Below are positions 1 through 8,711 of a stretch of DNA of 64,000 nt, in pieces; the stretch's first letter is position 1, and every line of letters begins with the position of its first letter. The notes beneath the pieces are model-generated. The model had not been told where the DNA came from. It did no database searches and worked only from the letters and a program-made list of their open reading frames with translations. Source of the DNA: SB21 sp964415295 (GTDB lineage Bacteria > CLD3 > SB21). Location: NCBI GenBank assembly GCA_964415295.1, contig CAYPYN010000009.1, positions 62,001 to 126,000 of the forward strand, read 5' to 3'. The translations under genes were made by a program, and so were the position numbers.

Positions 1-377
1 GTGTTCGGCCGTTTGTGCGCTCAGACAAAATAGATTTGCTTATTGAAACGTGTGATACAACGGGAGCAGCCATTCTTGCTGTCAGAATTAAGGAAACCAT
101 CAAGTCGCAGGATTCTGAGCAAAATGTAGAGCTAACGCTTGATCGGTCACGTTTGTGGAGCGTGCAAACGCCGCAGGCCTTTGATCATCCGGTACTAAAG
201 GACGCGTTCGAAAAGGCCATACGCGATGGTTTTTACGGTACGGATGAATCCATGCTGGTTGAACGAACGGGTCGCGGCGTCAGGATCGTGGAAGGCGATT
301 ATACAAATGTCAAAATCACGACACCCGACGATCTCATGTGGGCTGAATATTACATCGGAAAAGGGATCAAATTTTGA
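1..377 (+). CDS. ispD: IspD, 2-C-methyl-D-erythritol 4-phosphate cytidylyltransferase (3' part)
   Basis: This is the C-terminal part, about 124 residues, of the cytidylyltransferase that joins MEP and CTP to make CDP-ME in the non-mevalonate isoprenoid pathway. The frame is open from base 3 and the first visible residues read VRPFV, a stretch normally internal to IspD. The GTG at 15 is therefore an internal Val codon and the true start lies upstream of the window. Family motifs seen are LDRSRLWSVQTPQAF, TDESMLVE and NVKITTPDDL, the last being the C-terminal signature. The N-terminal CTP-binding loop is outside the window. The gene ends with TGA two bases before a probable promoter for the next gene. 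Confidence 0.93.
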   Translation, partial: VRPFVRSDKIDLLIETCDTTGAAILAVRIKETIKSQDSEQNVELTLDRSRLWSVQTPQAFDHPVLKDAFEKAIRDGFYGTDESMLVERTGRGVRIVEGDYTNVKITTPDDLMWAEYYIGKGIKF

Positions 378-378
378 T

Positions 379-407
379 TTGACAATTCAGACGCAATTTG
401 ATTAAAT
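379..407 (+). promoter_or_regulatory. Probable sigma70-type promoter for the 465 gene
   Basis: TTGACA (379-384) is followed by exactly 17 bases and TTAAAT (402-407). The predicted start of transcription is about 50 bases before the ATG at 465. It lies immediately after the ispD stop codon. Confidence 0.5.
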
Positions 408-464
408 TTCTTCACTTTTTGATTATTACCAAAAACCGAAAGTCTATTTCATAAGGAGGAGACC

Positions 465-974
465 ATGGACGAGTATAAAGACTATATGCAGAAGGGCCGC
501 GATTTTTTTGTGCAGCAGGATTACCGAAAATCTTTTGAATTCTTCAATGCGGCCCTCGACATGGTGAAAGATCTCAAAGACAGCGATGATACAAAGAATC
601 ACTATTACCTTTCGCAAGAATGTGTATTTGACGCATTGGAGAGGATGCAGGATTATAAGAACGCGCTGGCGCGAATTGAACAGGTTATCACTGAGGAACA
701 GGCTAAAGGCGAGAATGCTCCCGTCAAGCACATTGCGCACTTTATGCAGCGTAAAGCTTGTCTCGAGATAAAGAATGGAAATAATCGACCCGGTGTCAAA
801 TTAGCCGGTGAAGCTTATGAGCTGAGCTTCAAGACAAAAGAACAGACCAATTGTGAGATCGCGGCCAAGATCTGGAACGAGCATCAGCGCGGTTCAAAAA
901 TCACTGTTGATTACCTAGAGTATTGGCAAAAACATCATAATTACTGGGTTGCAGACAAAGAATTGCCGCTGTAG
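465..974 (+). CDS. Small TPR-like helical protein, function unknown
   Basis: A 169-residue soluble protein with no signal peptide. The ATG at 465 follows a near-perfect Shine-Dalgarno (AAGGAGGA, 453-460). The sequence looks like two to three tetratricopeptide-like helix pairs, for example YMQKGRDFFVQQDYRKSFEFF near residues 7-27 and the segment around residues 50-70 (ECVFDALERMQDYKNALARI). Such repeats normally bind other proteins. It has its own promoter and a strong terminator, so it appears to be a single-gene unit. I do not recognise a specific family beyond the repeat-like pattern. Confidence 0.7.
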   Translation: MDEYKDYMQKGRDFFVQQDYRKSFEFFNAALDMVKDLKDSDDTKNHYYLSQECVFDALERMQDYKNALARIEQVITEEQAKGENAPVKHIAHFMQRKACLEIKNGNNRPGVKLAGEAYELSFKTKEQTNCEIAAKIWNEHQRGSKITVDYLEYWQKHHNYWVADKELPL

Positions 975-993
975 ATGTTCTATTTTCAATTTG

Positions 994-1027
994 AAAAAAT
1001 CCGCCCCAATGAGGCGGATTTTTTTTT
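994..1027 (+). terminator. Rho-independent terminator
   Basis: ATCCGCC (999-1005) pairs with GGCGGAT (1013-1019) around a 7-base loop. The stem is extended by an A-tract before it and a run of nine Ts after it. It ends the 465-974 transcript; the A-tract means it could also work on the other strand. Confidence 0.9.
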
Positions 1028-1059
1028 GTTTTTAGTGTTACTCAGAGCCAAAGAATATC

Positions 1060-1088
1060 TTGATTATTCCTGACGGTATCCCTATATT
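1060..1088 (+). promoter_or_regulatory. Sigma70-type promoter for the acyl-CoA dehydrogenase operon
   Basis: TTGATT (1060-1065), a 17-base spacer and TATATT (1083-1088). It lies between the terminator and the ATG at 1142, giving a leader of about 47 bases. The same architecture recurs at several other genes in this window. Confidence 0.7.
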
Positions 1089-1141
1089 TTGCACCAATGA
1101 AAACCGTACTTTAACCGTCACATTCAATACTGAGGATAGTC

Positions 1142-2284
1142 ATGGAGTTTAAATTTTCAGAAGAACAAGAAATGATTCGTCAGACGGCCCGGGATTTTGC
1201 GCAGGAACATCTGGCACCTTTTGCGGCTGAACGGGATGAAAAACAATTCTTTCCGAAAGAAGTCATCAAACAGATGGGGGAGCTGGGTTTTCTGGGCATG
1301 ATGGTCAGCGATAAATGGGGCGGATCGGCCTCCGACACCATCTCCTATGTTCAGGTAATCATTGAGTTGGCCAAGGCGGATGCATCGGCAGCCGTCATTG
1401 CTTCCGTAAATAACTCCCTTGTATGTTTCAATATCGAGAAATACGGAACCGATGCCCAGAAGGAAAAATATCTCAAACCCATGGCGACCGGACAGGCGCT
1501 TGGGGCCTATTCATTGTCAGAAGCCGTCTCCGGCAGTGATGCCGCGAGTCTTATTTGTTTTGCGGAAAACAAAGGCGACCACTATCTGGTAAACGGTACC
1601 AAACTTTGGGTGACCAATGGGTATCATTCCGACTATGTGGTATGCTTTATCCGTACAGATAAATCTAATAAAACCAAAGGAATCAGTGCATTTATCGTTG
1701 ATAAGAAATTCGACGGATTTCGAGTTGGAAAAAAGGAAAACAAACTGGGTATCCGCGCGTCGGATACGACGGAATTAGTTTTTGAAAATTGCCGAGTGCC
1801 GAAAGAAAATCTGCTTGGTCAAGAGGGCCAAGGCTTCAAGATCGCCATGGAGACGTTGGATGGCGGTCGCATAGGCATCGCGGCGCAAGCGATCGGCATA
1901 GCGGAAGCAGCTTTGGAAGAAGCTGTGAAGTATACTAAAGCGCGGGAACAATTCGGTCAGCCCATCGCAAAGTTTCAAGCCAACGAATTCAAGATCGCCG
2001 ACATGGCCATGCGTATTGATGCGGCCAAGATGTTATTATACCGGGCGTGCTGGCTGAAAGATCAGGGGCAGAAATTCGGCAAAGAGGCTGCCATGGCTAA
2101 GCTTTTTGCGTCCGAAACAGCGATGTGGGTAACCACCCAGGCCGTGCAAATGCATGGTGGATACGGGTATACGAAAGAATATCCTGTTGAGCGTTATATG
2201 CGGGATGCTAAGATCACGGAAATTTATGAAGGAACCTCCGAGATCCAGCGTGTCGTCATTGCACGCAGTGTTCTTAACTGGTAG
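1142..2284 (+). CDS. Acyl-CoA dehydrogenase
   Basis: A 380-residue FAD flavoprotein that oxidises acyl-CoA thioesters to trans-2-enoyl-CoA. Length and order of parts match the short-chain/butyryl-CoA class: an N-terminal helical domain, a central beta domain with AYSLSEAVSGSD and WVTNG, and a C-terminal helical domain with MHGGYGYT. The catalytic glutamate of YEGTSEIQ is E363. Leucine dehydrogenase follows 20 bases downstream. This suggests, but does not prove, a role in branched-chain amino-acid or short-chain acyl-CoA oxidation. The electron acceptor (ETF) is not in the window. Confidence 0.95.
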   Translation: MEFKFSEEQEMIRQTARDFAQEHLAPFAAERDEKQFFPKEVIKQMGELGFLGMMVSDKWGGSASDTISYVQVIIELAKADASAAVIASVNNSLVCFNIEKYGTDAQKEKYLKPMATGQALGAYSLSEAVSGSDAASLICFAENKGDHYLVNGTKLWVTNGYHSDYVVCFIRTDKSNKTKGISAFIVDKKFDGFRVGKKENKLGIRASDTTELVFENCRVPKENLLGQEGQGFKIAMETLDGGRIGIAAQAIGIAEAALEEAVKYTKAREQFGQPIAKFQANEFKIADMAMRIDAAKMLLYRACWLKDQGQKFGKEAAMAKLFASETAMWVTTQAVQMHGGYGYTKEYPVERYMRDAKITEIYEGTSEIQRVVIARSVLNW

Positions 2285-2304
2285 AAAATGCGGAGCAAAG
2301 CCCC

Positions 2305-3411
2305 ATGGATATGTTTGAAATGATCGAGGAGAAGGAACACGAAGAAGTCGTGTTCTTTAGCGATAAACACAGCGGGTTGAGAGCCATTGTGGCGATACAC
2401 AATACGACGCTAGGTCCGGCCCTCGGAGGCTGCCGCATGTATCCGTATGAATCTTCTGAACAGGCGTTGAACGATGTCTTAAGACTCTCCCGCGGCATGA
2501 CCTATAAAGCGGCTGTAGCAGGTTTGAACTTGGGAGGCGGCAAGGCGGTCATTATCGGCGATCCAAAAAAGAATAAGAATGAGATATTATTTCGCGCGTT
2601 TGGACGATTCGTACAAGGGCTCGGCGGAAGATATATTACCGCGGAAGATGTGGGCACGAGCGTGATGGATATGGAGTGGGTCCGCATGGAGTCGAAATAC
2701 GTAACCGGGATATCAAGGGCGCTTGGCGGCAGCGGTGATCCTTCTCCGGTAACCGCTCTGGGTACCTACCGAGGCATGAAAGCTTGTGCGGAAAAGGTTT
2801 TTGGGACACAATCGCTGAAAGGATTACGGATTGCTGTGCAGGGGCTTGGCCATGTCGGTTATTATCTGGTTCGTCATTTGCATGATGAAGGCGCCAAACT
2901 GATCGTTTCCGATATTGATTCGGAAAGGGTCAGGAAAGTGATCAACGAGTTCGGAGCCGAATCTGTGGAAGGCGATAAGATATACTCGGCCGACGTCGAT
3001 ATATTTGCGCCTTGCGCCTTAGGCGCCATCGTTAATGATTCGACCATTCCGCAGTTTAAATGTAAGATCATCGCCGGTGCCGCCAATAACCAATTGGCCG
3101 ATGAAGTCAGGCACGGTCACATGCTTATCGAAAAGAAGATCGTCTATGCTCCCGATTACGTCATCAATTCAGGCGGTTTGATCAACGTTTACAACGAGCT
3201 GGAGGGATACAACCAGGAAAAAGCGCTGTCGCAGGCTAAAGGTATTTATGACATCGTAAAAAATATTCTTGAATTATCTGAGAGAGAAAGCATACCGACC
3301 TATGCGGCGTCCAATAAGATCGCCGAGGAGCGGCTTCGCCAGATAGGGCGGATCAAACAAACGTATGTCAGCCGTTCGGAATCGGTCATGCGCAGACTGG
3401 AAAACATCTGA
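2305..3411 (+). CDS. ldh: Leucine dehydrogenase (Glu/Leu/Phe/Val dehydrogenase family)
   Basis: A 368-residue NAD-dependent amino-acid dehydrogenase that reversibly deaminates branched-chain amino acids to 2-oxo acids. Substrate-domain motifs are GPALGGCR and GMTYK...GGGK. The two lysines fall at K68 and K80, the same positions as in the Bacillus enzyme. The NAD-binding motif GLGHVG is at residues 180-185. The length fits leucine dehydrogenase rather than the longer glutamate dehydrogenases. It follows the acyl-CoA dehydrogenase by 20 bases and is probably co-transcribed. Preference for leucine over valine or phenylalanine cannot be read directly. Confidence 0.9.
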   Translation: MDMFEMIEEKEHEEVVFFSDKHSGLRAIVAIHNTTLGPALGGCRMYPYESSEQALNDVLRLSRGMTYKAAVAGLNLGGGKAVIIGDPKKNKNEILFRAFGRFVQGLGGRYITAEDVGTSVMDMEWVRMESKYVTGISRALGGSGDPSPVTALGTYRGMKACAEKVFGTQSLKGLRIAVQGLGHVGYYLVRHLHDEGAKLIVSDIDSERVRKVINEFGAESVEGDKIYSADVDIFAPCALGAIVNDSTIPQFKCKIIAGAANNQLADEVRHGHMLIEKKIVYAPDYVINSGGLINVYNELEGYNQEKALSQAKGIYDIVKNILELSERESIPTYAASNKIAEERLRQIGRIKQTYVSRSESVMRRLENI

Positions 3412-3459
3412 CAGGTATAAGAATTCAGCGAAAGTTGAAAAAGGTCTTTGGCAATCATT

Positions 3460-3948
3460 ATGAATCCTTTGTTGCTTGACGAATCTAAACCCGTAAACAC
3501 GGCCCCAAAAAACAGCCGAAGGGAAGCACGGGAAACCGTTCTTCAGATTTTGTACGCTTTTGAATTTTCTCCGGGTCCTGTAGAGAAACTAACGGAGGAC
3601 ATCTGCGGTTCGTTTACCGATAAAGCTAAAGGGTTTATTACGAAACTCGTATCTTGTGCCGTGGAGAATAGGGGGCAGCTGGACGATCTAATCAAATCCA
3701 AAACGCAAAATTGGGATTTCGAGCGTATAGCCATGATCGACAGGCTTTTGTTGCGGATAGGCATTTGCGAATTTCTACATTTCGAAGATATTCCCCCAAA
3801 AGTATCGATCAACGAAGTGATCGAGATCAGTAAACGCTACAGCACCGACAAGAGCAGTAAATTCATCAACGGGATTCTGGATTCTGTCTTCGAAGATCTC
3901 AAAAGCAAAGATCTGATAAAGAAGTCCGGAAGGGGAGTGGTGGATTAG
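3460..3948 (+). CDS. nusB: NusB, transcription antitermination factor
   Basis: An all-helical RNA-binding protein that, with NusE (S10), binds boxA in rRNA leaders and supports antitermination. NusB features are SRREARETVLQILYAFEF at the N-terminus, IAMIDRLLLRIGICEFLHF in the middle, and PPKVSINEVIEISKRYSTDKSSKFINGI with small breaks towards the end. The frame is open from a TTG at 3448, but I prefer the ATG at 3460. The TTG has its purine-rich sequence only three bases away, while the ATG has AAAAAGG about 15 bases upstream. Neither site is ideal. The product is 162 residues. Confidence 0.92.
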   Translation: MNPLLLDESKPVNTAPKNSRREARETVLQILYAFEFSPGPVEKLTEDICGSFTDKAKGFITKLVSCAVENRGQLDDLIKSKTQNWDFERIAMIDRLLLRIGICEFLHFEDIPPKVSINEVIEISKRYSTDKSSKFINGILDSVFEDLKSKDLIKKSGRGVVD

Positions 3949-3954
3949 CACAGC

Positions 3955-4554
3955 ATGATGTCAGATAGGATAGAAGTTGCCGAAATACTCCCAGTTTCAG
4001 AGGTCAATGGTCCCGGACGCCGGTGCGTCATCTGGGTTAAGGGCTGCCGCAAACGTTGTCCGGGGTGCTGGAACACCGAGTATCTTGGTTTCGGTAAAGG
4101 AAAATGGTCTTACACATCGGATGAGCTGTTCGACGCTGTAAAGAGGATATCGGGCAATTTCAAGGATATTGAAGGCGTAACTTTGAGCGGCGGAGAGCCA
4201 TTCGAGCAATCCAGAGAATTAGCAGAAGCAGCCTATCTCTTTAAGAAGAACGATTTATCTGTCATGTCATATAGTGGGTTCACGTTGAATGACATTCACG
4301 ACAAAGGCCGACCATTTACGGATCTATTATCCCAATTGGACATCTTGGTGGACGGTGAATACAGGCATGAGCTTCACTGCGACCGTATGTGGCGGAGTTC
4401 GACCAATCAACAGATACATTTCCTGACGGAGCGCTACCGGCATCTTTTGGGTTTGGTAGATAATGAGATTCGCGAATTTGAAGTAACCTTAAGCTCTGAT
4501 CACATGATGTTAACGGGTTTTCCGGAACATGTCATGTTAGGATCATTTAAATAA
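3955..4554 (+). CDS. NrdG-like radical SAM activating enzyme
   Basis: A 199-residue radical SAM protein of the 4Fe-4S single-cluster/NrdG type. The CxxxCxxC cluster motif is at C31, C35 and C38 (GCRKRCPGC), followed by TLSGGEPF, the GGE SAM-binding motif. NrdG installs the glycyl radical on anaerobic ribonucleotide reductase, but no NrdD is in the window. The true substrate is therefore uncertain, and relatives of this size also occur as stand-alone activases. It starts six bases after the nusB stop. The alternative ATG at 3958 would remove one residue. Confidence 0.82.
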   Translation: MMSDRIEVAEILPVSEVNGPGRRCVIWVKGCRKRCPGCWNTEYLGFGKGKWSYTSDELFDAVKRISGNFKDIEGVTLSGGEPFEQSRELAEAAYLFKKNDLSVMSYSGFTLNDIHDKGRPFTDLLSQLDILVDGEYRHELHCDRMWRSSTNQQIHFLTERYRHLLGLVDNEIREFEVTLSSDHMMLTGFPEHVMLGSFK

Positions 4555-4592
4555 TTGTTCATGAGACTCAATTTCAGCAGAAGAAATAACCT

Positions 4593-5858
4593 GTGGATCT
4601 TTCAAAGAAACTAAAGAATATCACCGACGAGACCATAAGACTAATGGCCGTCGTGGAAATCGGTAAATTGCTGAATTCCACATTGGATCTGAATAAGATT
4701 TTGAAGATCATTCTAGATACGGCGATCAAGAATCTCAATGCTGACCGTGGCACGCTTTATCTGATCGATCATGAGAAAAAAGAATTGTGGTCCAAAGTTC
4801 TGCAGGGCGACAGTATTATTGAGATCCGGTTGCCGGTTGGACAGGGAATTTCTGGTTATGTGGCCGAAACCGGGAGAAAAGTTATTCTCAAAGACGCCTA
4901 TAAAGATGAACGTTTTAATCCGGAGTTTGACAAGAAGACGGGTTATAAGACAAAGACGATCCTTTGCACTCCGATGAAGAACCGGAAAGGTGAGATGATA
5001 GGCGTATTTCAGATCATCAACCGAAAAGGCGGCTACTTCACCATGGACGACGTGAAATTTCTTGATACATTATCCGTGGACGCCTGCATCGCGATTGAAA
5101 ACGCAAGGCTTCATGAAGAATCGCTCGAGAAGGAGCGCATGGAGAAAGAGCTGGAAGTAGCCGCAACTATCCAAAAGACCATCATACCGAAAGAGATTGT
5201 CCAAAAGGAAGGTTATGAAATTGCCGGTATCAACGTTCCTAGCAAACAAGTAGGCGGTGATTTCTATGACGTCGTGCACCTTCCGAATGGTCATCTTGCT
5301 TTGGTTATCGCGGATGTTTCCGGAAAAAGTATCCCGGGTGCCCTTCTGGTATCGACCTTGCAGGCTTCGTTGAGAGCGTATTTGGAAGGAGACTTTGAAA
5401 TCAAAAATCTGGCCGCCAAGCTCAATAGGACCATTCTTAGAAACTCGACTTCGGATAAGTACATAACTTTTTTCATGGCCGTACTGGATACGGATAATCA
5501 TATTCTTCGGTCGGTCAATGCGGGACACAATCCTCCGATCTTGTGCCGTAACGGATCCATCAAAAAACTGACTGCCGGTGGTATTCCTTTGGGCATGGCG
5601 CCCTTCGACGAATACGATGCCGAGGAAACTCTCCTTCAGCCCAATGATGTTGTCGTCATGTTCACCGACGGTGTGACCGAAGCGGCGAATAAAGACGATG
5701 ATTTTTACGACGATGAGCGATTGGAGCAGTGCGCATTGAAAAATACGCGTCTCGGAGCAGAAGCCTTAAAAGAGGTTATCTACGATGATGTAAAACGATT
5801 TGTGGGAAATGCAGAGCAATCCGATGATATCACCATGCTGATACTTAAAAAGAAATGA
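4593..5858 (+). CDS. GAF-domain PP2C (RsbU/SpoIIE-type) serine phosphatase
   Basis: A 421-residue cytoplasmic signalling phosphatase with a GTG start. A GAF sensor domain spans about residues 15-175 (RGTLYLID, PVGQGISGYVAETG, LCTPM). A short coiled linker (LEKERMEKELEVAATIQ) leads to a PP2C/SpoIIE catalytic domain to the end, with metal-binding acidic motifs VGGDFYDV, IADVSGKS and FTDGVTEA. Such enzymes dephosphorylate anti-sigma-factor antagonists in partner-switching systems. No anti-anti-sigma (STAS) or RsbW-like kinase gene is seen nearby, so the target is unknown. Its TGA overlaps the next ATG (ATGA), implying translational coupling. Confidence 0.92.
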   Translation: MDLSKKLKNITDETIRLMAVVEIGKLLNSTLDLNKILKIILDTAIKNLNADRGTLYLIDHEKKELWSKVLQGDSIIEIRLPVGQGISGYVAETGRKVILKDAYKDERFNPEFDKKTGYKTKTILCTPMKNRKGEMIGVFQIINRKGGYFTMDDVKFLDTLSVDACIAIENARLHEESLEKERMEKELEVAATIQKTIIPKEIVQKEGYEIAGINVPSKQVGGDFYDVVHLPNGHLALVIADVSGKSIPGALLVSTLQASLRAYLEGDFEIKNLAAKLNRTILRNSTSDKYITFFMAVLDTDNHILRSVNAGHNPPILCRNGSIKKLTAGGIPLGMAPFDEYDAEETLLQPNDVVVMFTDGVTEAANKDDDFYDDERLEQCALKNTRLGAEALKEVIYDDVKRFVGNAEQSDDITMLILKKK

Positions 5859-6781
5859 TACCGTCTCTCCAAATACTAAGCCGATTGCTTTTTGTGACCT
5901 TCTTTCCATTCACGACGCTGGTGTCCCAGTCTGTTTCTGCAGTCGTAATTCAAGTGAACGGAGAGGCATTCCGTGCTGGTCAGAGTGATTTCAGGCTGCG
6001 CACAGGGAGTACGGTCGTCGACCACGACTCAATCGTCCTATCAGGCCATTCGTCAATAACTCTGCTTGAACCGGACGGAATGATTAAGAAATTTGACCGG
6101 TCTCTGAGATGGAAAGCCCCGATCGAGAGAGAGCCCTTGGTAGAGTCCCTTGTCAGGCAGAATTTCGGATTGAATGAGTGGTTAACACGCGCAGGACGGA
6201 TGGAACGGCAACATAGGCGCGCCGCTATTGATCAATCAGTGGTCATGGTATATCCCAGAAACTCGGCTTTGCAAAATCCCCCTACGCACTTGGTTTGGAG
6301 ACGGAATGGAAACGAGAACATCAAAGTCGATGTATCTATCCGATGTTATGAAAACGATTTTTCTTACGACGATGCGGTTGCATCGGACAGTCTCTCACTG
6401 GCCCATGTCCCGTTGCAGGAACCGGGAAAACAATACTTCTGGTATGTACGTGAATCATCATCTGAATTATCCGACATACCAACGGCAGTCTGGTTTAGAA
6501 TTTTGAGTTCCTCTCAGCGGCAGAAGTTCGAAAAGGAAAAGGAGACGCTTGCCTCCATACTTAAACAGGATACATCGTCAGTAGCATACGAACTATTATA
6601 TGCTAATTTGCTTATTTCATACGAACTGTATGAGGAATGCAGGCAGACTCTGGAGCGGCTGGCTATCACTGAAAAACAGAATCCTATGATAAACACCTTT
6701 TTTGCAGTGATTTACGATAGAATGGAACTGCCCGATGAGTCGCAAAAATACATAGATTATTCGGAACAACGTGTGAAATAA
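5855..6781 (+). CDS. Exported FecR-like / TPR-like protein, function unknown
   Basis: A 308-residue protein with an N-terminal hydrophobic segment (about residues 5-30) that looks like a signal peptide or anchor. Residues 30-80 resemble a FecR-type beta domain: VNGEAFRAG, then LRTGSTVVDHDSIVLSG and SITLLEPDG. A middle part looks like an Ig- or fibronectin-like segment (PPTHLVWRR). The last 70 residues look like TPR helices. It overlaps the phosphatase gene by four bases, so the two are probably made together. A link between the cytoplasmic phosphatase and this envelope protein is inference only. Confidence 0.65.
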   Translation: MIPSLQILSRLLFVTFFPFTTLVSQSVSAVVIQVNGEAFRAGQSDFRLRTGSTVVDHDSIVLSGHSSITLLEPDGMIKKFDRSLRWKAPIEREPLVESLVRQNFGLNEWLTRAGRMERQHRRAAIDQSVVMVYPRNSALQNPPTHLVWRRNGNENIKVDVSIRCYENDFSYDDAVASDSLSLAHVPLQEPGKQYFWYVRESSSELSDIPTAVWFRILSSSQRQKFEKEKETLASILKQDTSSVAYELLYANLLISYELYEECRQTLERLAITEKQNPMINTFFAVIYDRMELPDESQKYIDYSEQRVK

Positions 6782-6892
6782 GAAAACATGACCAAAGTCA
6801 TTTTCTTTATCGAAAAACTTTTTTAAGATATGCGGGAACTTTTTGGAATGTCGTGCGTTGAATGTTCATAAGCTTCTGAATTAAAGGTTTTT

Positions 6893-7306
6893 ATGTTGAA
6901 CCAGATCCTGCATAAATATGTTGCCTTCACCTTGGTTTTGACCTTGAGTGCCGTTTCTTTCAACACCGGCTTACTCAGACTATGCAAGTCAATGGCCGCA
7001 GATAATATGTCATGCTGCAAGACAAGCGATACATCTGGCCAATGCGATCATAAGACCCCGGAACATATATCGATACGCGCATCGCATTCTTGCCCATGCC
7101 CTTCCATGCAAACCGGACAGAATGAGAGCATGGATGAGCTGCTGCCGGTTTCAAAGGGAGATGTGAAACTCAATCACATGTTACCCGCTTTCTCGCTGAA
7201 CAAAATACAAATTCTCATTTTTTCAAAGAATCTCACTACGGCTTATTTTCAGTCCTATCTGACCGCGCCGGACAAGTTATCGCTCCTGCAAACCTACCTC
7301 ATTTAA
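6893..7306 (+). CDS. Small Cys-rich exported protein heading the copper efflux cluster
   Basis: A 137-residue protein with AAAGG five bases before its ATG. An N-terminal hydrophobic helix (about residues 8-30) is followed by a Cys/His/Met-rich stretch with C31, C41, C42, C51, C67 and C69 (NMSCCKTS, HSCPCPSMQ). The C-terminal third is polar and hydrophobic without obvious motifs. It recalls the small Cys-rich membrane proteins found beside heavy-metal RND pumps in Bacteroidota-like bacteria, but I cannot assign a family with certainty. Metal binding or sensing in the periplasm is inferred from the cysteines and from its place at the head of the cluster. Confidence 0.6.
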   Translation: MLNQILHKYVAFTLVLTLSAVSFNTGLLRLCKSMAADNMSCCKTSDTSGQCDHKTPEHISIRASHSCPCPSMQTGQNESMDELLPVSKGDVKLNHMLPAFSLNKIQILIFSKNLTTAYFQSYLTAPDKLSLLQTYLI

Positions 7307-7414
7307 TATCCACTTTTTCTGTCATTAAACCATCCTGATCCTTTAAGCTTCGCCTGACATTCGGTATTTCGGGATCAGCGGTTAATTATTTCCAAAAAAA
7401 AGTGAGGGTATTCT

Positions 7415-8695
7415 ATGTATCGCATTATCCTTTTATGTCTGTTAATGCTGCATGCCGCACGCCCGATTGTCGCTCAGGAAGATGGGAAACTGCTTCTCGA
7501 TGAGCTGATCAGGACGGCGCTCGAACAAAACCCGCAACTTCATGCTGCTCGGCACCAAGCGGAGGCTGCCAAAGCTGTCACGGTGGCCGCACGGTCATTC
7601 GACCCGCCTCAAATCGGTATCGAGTTTTATCAAGTTCCCATAAGTTCTTTCCCTATTGTAACAAAAGAGAATATGGAAACGGACTATTACGCCCAACAGA
7701 TGTTTCCTTGGCCGGGCAAACGGGCTTTGATGGGTGCATTTGCAGAAAACAATGCCAACATGAAAACGGAGGAATCGAGGGCGCTTGACAATAAGATCAT
7801 CCGTGATCTGAAAACCGCGTACTATGAATTGTATCTCATTCAGAGAAAAAAAGAGTTTAATGTTGAGAACAGACGCATTATTCAGAATGTCATTGAATTG
7901 GCTTCCAGACAATATGAGGTTGGATTCGGCAGTCAATCCGATATTCTGCGGGCACAGACTGAACTGACCAAGCTGGTTAATGAAGGCATATCCCTTGAGA
8001 GAGACAGAAGAACAACAGAAGCCATGATCAACACTCTGGTTGGCCGGCCAGCCAATTCACCATTGGGGATCGTACCGGAACCGGTTGTGGACGAATATGA
8101 TTATTCCTTTGAACGCCTGGTCTCTTTGGCCGAAGAGAACCGACCGGAACTCAAAGCCATGGATTTTAATATCAGAATGTTCCAGTCAGAACGCGATCTT
8201 GCGAAACGAGAATTGTATCCGGATATCATGGTGCGTGCTATGTATAAGGACATGACGAATACGACGAAGGACTTTTGGTCCGTGATGGTAGGTGTATCCA
8301 TCCCAATGGCCCCCTGGTCCAGGAACCGGTTTCAGGGAAAGGCAGACGAGGCGGCTCAGCATATCCGTCATGCAGGAATGGATTACCAGAACATGAAGAA
8401 TATGATCGGCAATGATATCCAAAACGCATTGGTAAAGCTCGAATCCTCCCGTTTGCAGGCCAAAGAAATCAAAGAAAAGCTTATTCCGCAGGCTGAAACC
8501 TCATTAAATGCCTCCGTAGCGTCTTTTCAAGGCGGCAACACCTCATTTATGATGGTTCTGGATGCCTGCCGGATGCTGCTGATGGCTAAGCTGGATCATG
8601 CTATGAACGTAATGGATGCGGCCGTAAGTGCGAACGAATTGGAGCAGTCCGTCGGTCTGACATTGGACGAAATCAAGAGCCGCTCGAATAAATAA
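7415..8695 (+). CDS. TolC-family outer-membrane efflux protein (CusC-like)
   Basis: A 426-residue outer-membrane channel component of a tripartite metal efflux pump. It has a Sec signal peptide (cleavage probably after the AQ near residue 21). It shows two long repeated helical segments typical of outer membrane efflux proteins, with LLDELIRTALEQNPQL at the start and RQYEVGFGSQSDILRAQTEL in the middle. No lipobox is seen, unlike E. coli CusC. It is followed 16 bases later by the RND pump gene. Confidence 0.9.
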   Translation: MYRIILLCLLMLHAARPIVAQEDGKLLLDELIRTALEQNPQLHAARHQAEAAKAVTVAARSFDPPQIGIEFYQVPISSFPIVTKENMETDYYAQQMFPWPGKRALMGAFAENNANMKTEESRALDNKIIRDLKTAYYELYLIQRKKEFNVENRRIIQNVIELASRQYEVGFGSQSDILRAQTELTKLVNEGISLERDRRTTEAMINTLVGRPANSPLGIVPEPVVDEYDYSFERLVSLAEENRPELKAMDFNIRMFQSERDLAKRELYPDIMVRAMYKDMTNTTKDFWSVMVGVSIPMAPWSRNRFQGKADEAAQHIRHAGMDYQNMKNMIGNDIQNALVKLESSRLQAKEIKEKLIPQAETSLNASVASFQGGNTSFMMVLDACRMLLMAKLDHAMNVMDAAVSANELEQSVGLTLDEIKSRSNK

Positions 8696-8711
8696 TGTCT
8701 GGAGAAAAATT

